Shown here: piece by piece, positions 60,401 through 64,000 of the stretch
Position numbering within the stretch: the stretch's first letter is position 1
How the letters are laid out: each line of letters begins with the position of its first letter
Program-made: the position numbers and the translations under genes
Notes under the pieces: model-generated
What the model was told of the DNA's origin: nothing
The model's input: only the letters and a program-made list of their open reading frames with translations
Database searches by the model: none
Source of the DNA: G963662905 sp965230045
GTDB taxonomy: Bacteria; Bacteroidota; Bacteroidia; Bacteroidales; WRLA01
Length of the DNA: 64,000 nucleotides
NCBI GenBank assembly: GCA_965230045.1
Contig: OZ245940.1
Span: 1,798,001-1,862,000, forward strand
Reading direction: 5' to 3'

Positions 60401-61721
60401 CCCAACCTGGACAGCCAAAAGCTGGCAAAAACTCTATAAAAAGACTTTTGGTGAGCAATTCCTGAAAGATCAGTCAAATCCTGTGCATTGGCGAAAAATC
60501 CTTGATGTGGATGATTCCGTTATCTGGGAAACACGTATGAAACAGAAAGGACAATTGGTCGATTATCTTAAAGATCGTATGACCAATGACCTGCGCCGCC
60601 GACAGGAAAAACCTCAGAATATTTTCCGATATACCGAATCACTTAACAAAAATGCATTGATTATTGGTTTTGCACGGAGGTTTGCTACATATAAGCGTGC
60701 AGGGCTGTTGTTCGCAAATCCCGAACGTTTGGCGAAAATTGTCAATGATCCTGATCGTCCGGTTCAATTTGTGTTTGCCGGTAAAGCACATCCTCACGAT
60801 AAAAACGGACAGGCGCTGATAAAAATGATTATAGATTATAGCAAGCGCCCCGAATTTATGGGTAAAATTTTCTTTGTGGAAAATTATGATATCGAGTTGG
60901 GTAAATATCTCGTACGTGGTGTTGATGTGTGGCTCAACACTCCAACACGTCCTTTGGAAGCATCCGGAACATCCGGCGAAAAAGCCGTAATGAATGGTGT
61001 GGTCAATTTCAGCGTGCTTGATGGCTGGTGGGCAGAAGGTTACAGAAAAGACGCCGGTTGGGCAATCGATGAGGTCCGGACTTATGAAGATCAGGAACTG
61101 CAAAATGAACTTGATGCAGAACAGATATTCAATACCTTCGAAGAGGAGATTATTCCGGCATATTTTGAAAAGGACAAGAACGGTATAAGCAAAAACTGGG
61201 TGTCGCATATTAAAAACACAATCGCACACATCGCTCCCCATTTTACGATGAAACGGCAGCTTGATGATTATATCGATCAGTATTATACTACGCTCTTTGC
61301 TTCAAGTAGCGCGATGCAGAAGGATAACTATGCAAAGGCAAGAGTGCTTGCAGCATGGAAACGCAATGTTTATAAGCGTTGGAGCGGAATATCCGTTAAA
61401 GAATTACGCATCCCGCAAAACACCCAGGAACCATTGAAACTTGGTGATTTGTTTGTGTCCGAAGTGCACCTCAATATGAATGGGCTGAACTGTGAAGATA
61501 TTGGCGTAGAAGTTATTTTTGGCCGCAAAGAAAATGATGTGGTAAACAAAATTATCTATAAACGTGAACTTGAGGGAGAAAAAGCTGATAACGGCACAGG
61601 CATTTATTCCTGTTCGTTCCCAATTTCCCGTGCCGGTGTTTATGACTTCACTTTCAGAGTGTTTCCAAAAAATCAGGGACTTGTGCACCCTCAGGAAATG
61701 AAACTTGTTAAATGGATTTAA
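57492..61721 (+). CDS. glycogen synthase (GT3-like) fused to alpha-glucan phosphorylase (GT35)
   Basis: A 1,409-residue fusion. The first ~560 residues are GT3-type glycogen synthase (FEVSWESCNKIGGVHTVLTTKA; NVYPSYYEPWGYTPLESLAFGVPAVTS). A short linker (to about 575) is followed by a glycogen phosphorylase domain with NALTGLQKLSKNLWWTW, IAYFSMEFGLHD and the PLP-lysine region ASGTSGEKAVMNG near 1163. Thus one polypeptide carries an enzyme that builds alpha-glucan and one that breaks it down by phosphorolysis. The coding sequence is unbroken. Similar fused forms are known in Bacteroidota. It follows the GH57 gene by 180 nt and is probably a separate or attenuated transcript. Confidence 0.92.
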   Translation: MRKPDFLFEVSWESCNKIGGVHTVLTTKAAAMKQVFGDNYIIIGPDVWKETHSNPNFREDNQLLTSWREIASNEGLNIRIGRSSAAADSITVLVDFTPLFAKKDEILTQLWEKFGLDSLSGQWDYVEPALFGWAAAKVIESYYQFYCTSRHNVIAHFHEWVSGSGVLYLRDRQPLIASVFSAHATVIGRGIAERGWNLYEKLDSYNADLLSHDFGQVAKNSMEKTSANNADVLTVPSSITNRECKQFLGRDADIITPNGISKSLLPNDSDLAQMRINARKRILEVASVMSGAEFSDDTFILGSGSRYEFHNKGIDVLLDSLAAFKQQYQGTRNVLAVLAVTAPNLGPCDPLQQRLAGQQLAEEDVNPFLTHELTDFDKDPIIKSLKKLGFENKPDDKIKVIFIPAFLDGEDGVLNMGFYDLISASDLNVYPSYYEPWGYTPLESLAFGVPAVTSTLSGFGQFVQNHNLKPESGLEIIKRNGDDIPSVQLLVSLYHEYISKDGQQWKESSQEARNFAANFTWEKLISYFEKAYDLAIAKTLERTPEIRRDALREQQTDIPLPQREKPQWKKVLVKPTVPNALTGLQKLSKNLWWTWNTEAAELFEMINKKRWNEHKFNPISLLESLSTEEWNELSQNEAFISKLHSVVKKFDTYMAEANHQDPNRIAYFSMEFGLHDTIKIFSGGLGMLAGDHLKEASDLNLNMVGVGLLYRYGYFQQRLSLHGEQISELTPQKFSHLPVEPVRLEDGSWAKVEIALPGRVMYAKIWVAQVGRVPLYLFDTDIEENSHADRFVTHQLYGGDLENRLKQELLLGVGGIRMINLLNLSPNIYHCNEGHAAFIGLERLRNFVQNRTLNFMQATEVVRASTLFTTHTPVPAGHDAFPEDLLRAYIPHYAERLGLSWDAFMNLGRFTPYDKNELFSMSVLAVNLSQEVNGVSKIHGRVSREMFARLYDGYFADEVHIGHVTNGVHFPTWTAKSWQKLYKKTFGEQFLKDQSNPVHWRKILDVDDSVIWETRMKQKGQLVDYLKDRMTNDLRRRQEKPQNIFRYTESLNKNALIIGFARRFATYKRAGLLFANPERLAKIVNDPDRPVQFVFAGKAHPHDKNGQALIKMIIDYSKRPEFMGKIFFVENYDIELGKYLVRGVDVWLNTPTRPLEASGTSGEKAVMNGVVNFSVLDGWWAEGYRKDAGWAIDEVRTYEDQELQNELDAEQIFNTFEEEIIPAYFEKDKNGISKNWVSHIKNTIAHIAPHFTMKRQLDDYIDQYYTTLFASSSAMQKDNYAKARVLAAWKRNVYKRWSGISVKELRIPQNTQEPLKLGDLFVSEVHLNMNGLNCEDIGVEVIFGRKENDVVNKIIYKRELEGEKADNGTGIYSCSFPISRAGVYDFTFRVFPKNQGLVHPQEMKLVKWI

Positions 61722-61778
61722 GACAGGATATTACAGGATATTTCTGTTTTAGTCAGTTCTGAATAATCCTTACTCAAT

Positions 61779-61816
61779 AAAAGCCATCCTGATTTTCAAG
61801 GATGGCTTTTTTTTTA
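61779..61816 (+). terminator. terminator after the fused glycogen enzyme
   Basis: AAAAGCCATCCT (61779-61790) pairs with AGGATGGCTTTT (61799-61810) and a long T-run follows, 58 nt after the stop. Confidence 0.9.
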
Positions 61817-61844
61817 CTTGTTTCTTTTTTTTGGAATTTTTTGA

Positions 61845-61876
61845 TTTGTGGAATCTGTTTATTTTTTGTATGTTTG
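61845..61876 (+). promoter_or_regulatory. promoter of the response regulator gene
   Basis: TTTG (61845-61848), 20-nt spacer, TATGTTTG (61869-61876). It lies after the previous terminator; the leader to ATG 61908 would be about 25 nt. Confidence 0.6.
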
Positions 61877-61907
61877 ATGCACTTATAAAAACTGATTAAA
61901 CACTGGT

Positions 61908-63260
61908 ATGGAAGCTTTGAAAGTATTTGTTGTTGAGGATGATAAGGTTTTTGCAAAAACGCTGAAATATCATCTTGAACTTAATCCAGAATATGAAGTG
62001 GAGATATTTTATAGTGCACGTGAGTGTATTGATAACCTCTATAAAAATCCATCGCTTATTACGCTCGATTATGATTTGCCGGGCATGTCGGGGCTGCAGT
62101 TCCTGCAATGGCTTAAAGAGCATAATAAAAAGGTTCCCGTGATCGTGGTCTCCGGTCAGCGGGAGGTGCAGGTTGCCATTGATATACTGAAAGCAGGGGC
62201 ATACGATTATTTGGTAAAGGATCAGGATATCTTTGAGCGTATTTGGGCAGCAATATCGCGCATCAAAGAAAACCGTGATTTAATGCATAGGATTGATGCA
62301 CTGGAAGATGAACTCGACCGTAAATTTCAGTTTGATAAGTACATCAAAGGCCAAAGTGAATCCATCAACAAGGTTTTTTCACTAATCTCAAAAGCGGTTA
62401 AGACCGATATAAGTGTTTCAATAACAGGAGAAACGGGTACAGGTAAAGAGATGGTGGCCAAGGCGATTCATTTTAATTCCAAAAGACGGAAAGGGCCTTT
62501 TGTTGCTGTCAACGTTTCGGCTGTTCCTCATGAGCTTATAGAAAGTGAAATGTTCGGACACGAAAAAGGTGCTTTTACAGATGCAAACTCACGCCGCATC
62601 GGTAAGTTTGAAGAAGCAAGCGGGGGCACACTTTTTCTGGATGAAATCGGGGATATGAACCTCAATATGCAAACCAAACTTTTGCGTGTTCTTCAGGAGG
62701 GCGAATTAAACCGTGTAGGTGGAAATCAATCAATTAAATTGGATACGCGCCTGGTTACCGCTACCAATAAAAACCTGCTCGAAGAAGTAAAAGCCGGACG
62801 TTTTCGCGAAGACCTGTATTATCGTATTATGGGGCTGCCTATTAGCCTTCCGCCATTGCGCCAAAGGGGAAATGATGTTTTTATCCTTGCGAAGTTCTTC
62901 CTCGATGAGTTTTGTGATAAAAATAATATGGAACATAAGCGCCTGAGTACCGAAGCGCAACAAAAATTAAAAAAGTACAGCTTCCCGGGAAATGTGCGTG
63001 AATTAAAAGCTATGATGGAACTCGCTGCTGTTATGGCTGATAATCCGGTGATTGAAGAGAACGACATCTCGATGAACCCTACAAATGAACTGGATAACCT
63101 GCTGATGCAGGAAACAACGATGCGCGAATACCATAAGAAAATCATCAAATACTATCTAAAAAAATATAATAATAAAGTACGGGTCGTTGCAGAAGTGCTT
63201 GATGTGGGTAAGTCCAGTATTTATAATATCCTTAAAGATGAACGGGAAAGGGGTTATTGA
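61908..63260 (+). CDS. NtrC-family response regulator (sigma-54 activator)
   Basis: A 450-residue protein with an N-terminal receiver domain (about residues 1-120, phospho-acceptor Asp54 in LITLDYDLPGMSG, and Lys near 105 in DYLVK), a central AAA+ domain (GETGTGKE, GAFTDANSRR, GGTLFLDEIGD) and a C-terminal Fis-like helix-turn-helix. The GAFTDA loop is intact, so it should contact sigma-54. It may be phosphorylated by a sensor kinase not present in this window; the downstream TPR protein may be a kinase start. The targets are unknown. Confidence 0.95.
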   Translation: MEALKVFVVEDDKVFAKTLKYHLELNPEYEVEIFYSARECIDNLYKNPSLITLDYDLPGMSGLQFLQWLKEHNKKVPVIVVSGQREVQVAIDILKAGAYDYLVKDQDIFERIWAAISRIKENRDLMHRIDALEDELDRKFQFDKYIKGQSESINKVFSLISKAVKTDISVSITGETGTGKEMVAKAIHFNSKRRKGPFVAVNVSAVPHELIESEMFGHEKGAFTDANSRRIGKFEEASGGTLFLDEIGDMNLNMQTKLLRVLQEGELNRVGGNQSIKLDTRLVTATNKNLLEEVKAGRFREDLYYRIMGLPISLPPLRQRGNDVFILAKFFLDEFCDKNNMEHKRLSTEAQQKLKKYSFPGNVRELKAMMELAAVMADNPVIEENDISMNPTNELDNLLMQETTMREYHKKIIKYYLKKYNNKVRVVAEVLDVGKSSIYNILKDERERGY

Positions 63261-63481
63261 CCTGTCCTTAACGTTTTTCAATAACTGTAGGCTTGCCTGA
63301 AAGTTTGATTTGCGTTTAATTGATCTGGCTTACACGGGTTTAATCTGAGTTTGTTTTTTCTGACCATACGTTTTGGCCGTTGGGATTTAATGTCGTTATT
63401 ATTTGTGGTGATAAATCCTCTGACTTTTTCCTCTAAATGATAAAATCATTGTAATTTAGTGGATTCACTATAGCGTGCAAG

Positions 63482-64000
63482 ATGGAACATGATTTTTCAT
63501 TTTTTCAAAACCATAATAAACGGCCTGTTCTTTTAGTGCTGTTGTTTGTTTTATTTATAATTACAGAACATGCGGATGCCCAAAACGGAAAGCCTGATAA
63601 TCCGGAGGGCAATTATTTTGAGCGGGTTAATGATGCTTTTCTCATGCTAAGCCGCGACAGCATGTCTGTAAATGCAACGAGAAATGCTGAAACCCTTTTG
63701 GATCAGGCGCGAGACCAAACCAAAAATAATGATGAATTATATAACCTTGCTCAGGATATTGATGATAAGGGTCGTCAACTTAGAAACCGCGCCTTTTATC
63801 AGCCTTCGCTTCTGTTTCATAATTACGCCCTGAAAATTGGTGAAGATTTGAATAATTCGCTTTTTGTTTCGAGGGTGCTTAATAATATCGGTGTGGTTTA
63901 TCGCCGTATTGATGACTATCAAAAAGCAATGAACTACCATTTAAGGGCCATGGAAATTGCTGATAGTATTGGTGCCGACAAAGGTACCGCGATATCCTTA
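63482..64000 (+). CDS. exported TPR protein, 3' part outside window
   Basis: An open frame starts at ATG 63482 and runs to the window end without a stop (173 codons). An N-terminal hydrophobic segment (PVLLVLLFVLFIITEHADAQ) looks like a signal peptide, followed by TPR-like helices (LLFHNYALKIGEDLNNSLFVSRVLNNIGVVYRRIDDYQKAMNYHLRAMEIAD). In Bacteroidota such N-terminal TPR arrays often precede a histidine kinase or a LuxR/AraC domain. That, and its position after a response regulator, makes a sensor likely, but the decisive part is not visible. The 220-nt gap before it shows no clear promoter. Confidence 0.75.
   Translation, partial: MEHDFSFFQNHNKRPVLLVLLFVLFIITEHADAQNGKPDNPEGNYFERVNDAFLMLSRDSMSVNATRNAETLLDQARDQTKNNDELYNLAQDIDDKGRQLRNRAFYQPSLLFHNYALKIGEDLNNSLFVSRVLNNIGVVYRRIDDYQKAMNYHLRAMEIADSIGADKGTAISL

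Overview
The window looks like chromosomal DNA of a Bacteroidota bacterium, most likely Bacteroidales-like and environmental. Several independent signals agree. There is a PorT-family outer-membrane protein and several type IX secretion (T9SS) C-terminal sorting domains. A GWxTD-domain lipoprotein and the Bacteroidota-type glycogen enzymes are present. Promoters fit the TTTG / TAnnTTTG consensus of the Bacteroidota housekeeping sigma factor. The rrn operon is ordered 16S-tRNA-Ile-tRNA-Ala-23S-5S. Most starts lack a strong Shine-Dalgarno sequence, although the 16S 3' end keeps CCTCC. I did no database search; all family calls are by reading motifs.

Layout. 1-2.2 kb: the end of a PorT-like gene, a conserved protein of unknown function and a PPP-type phosphatase. 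2.2-3.0 kb: a Phd/YefM-like antitoxin and a YoeB-like toxin gene split by a 214-bp MITE-like element with a TTAA duplication. 3.0-9.1 kb (minus strand): valS, a CorA transporter, an MscS channel and a frameshifted secreted serine hydrolase. 9.3-13.1 kb: a two-gene unit of a barrel-like protein and a large T9SS cargo, both with unusually good ribosome binding sites. 13.2-15.4 kb: a FUSC-type membrane protein. 15.4-18.2 kb (minus): SDR, radical SAM, NfsB-like nitroreductase and YgiN-like monooxygenase genes, facing a divergent AraC regulator. 19.4-22.9 kb (minus): gcvP and the RNase P RNA gene, then a divergent YfcE-like phosphodiesterase. 23.4-28.8 kb: an AAA/DUF4143 ATPase, a TonB-like protein, RmuC, a GWxTD lipoprotein and a small barrel.

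28.9-34.7 kb holds a complete rRNA operon behind four tandem promoters with identical 19-nt spacers. 35-39.6 kb: a PQQ-type propeller protein, Tpx and a UbiD-family decarboxylase. 39.7-41.0 kb is a decayed region: a HEPN/MNT pair with an amber codon in HEPN, an orphan T9SS sorting-domain remnant and a 116-bp tandem repeat. 41.0-46.4 kb: htpG, a lemA-TPM-TPM cluster and a second AAA/DUF4143 ATPase. 46.4-51.4 kb (minus): a tight operon of a CcmF-like heme lyase, a pentapeptide-like exported protein and a papain-family lipoprotein. 51.5-61.7 kb: MTA phosphorylase, then a glycogen/alpha-glucan cluster (debranching enzyme, GT4/5 glycosyltransferase, GH57 with a charged helical tail, and a 1,409-residue GT3-GT35 fusion). 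61.9-64 kb: a sigma-54-type response regulator and the start of an exported TPR protein that runs off the window.

No prophage, CRISPR array or full-length transposase was seen. The most unusual items are the MITE-split toxin (a clean in-frame gene is restored when the element is removed), the secreted 953-residue protein with its barrel partner, and the synthase-phosphorylase fusion next to the tailed GH57 enzyme.
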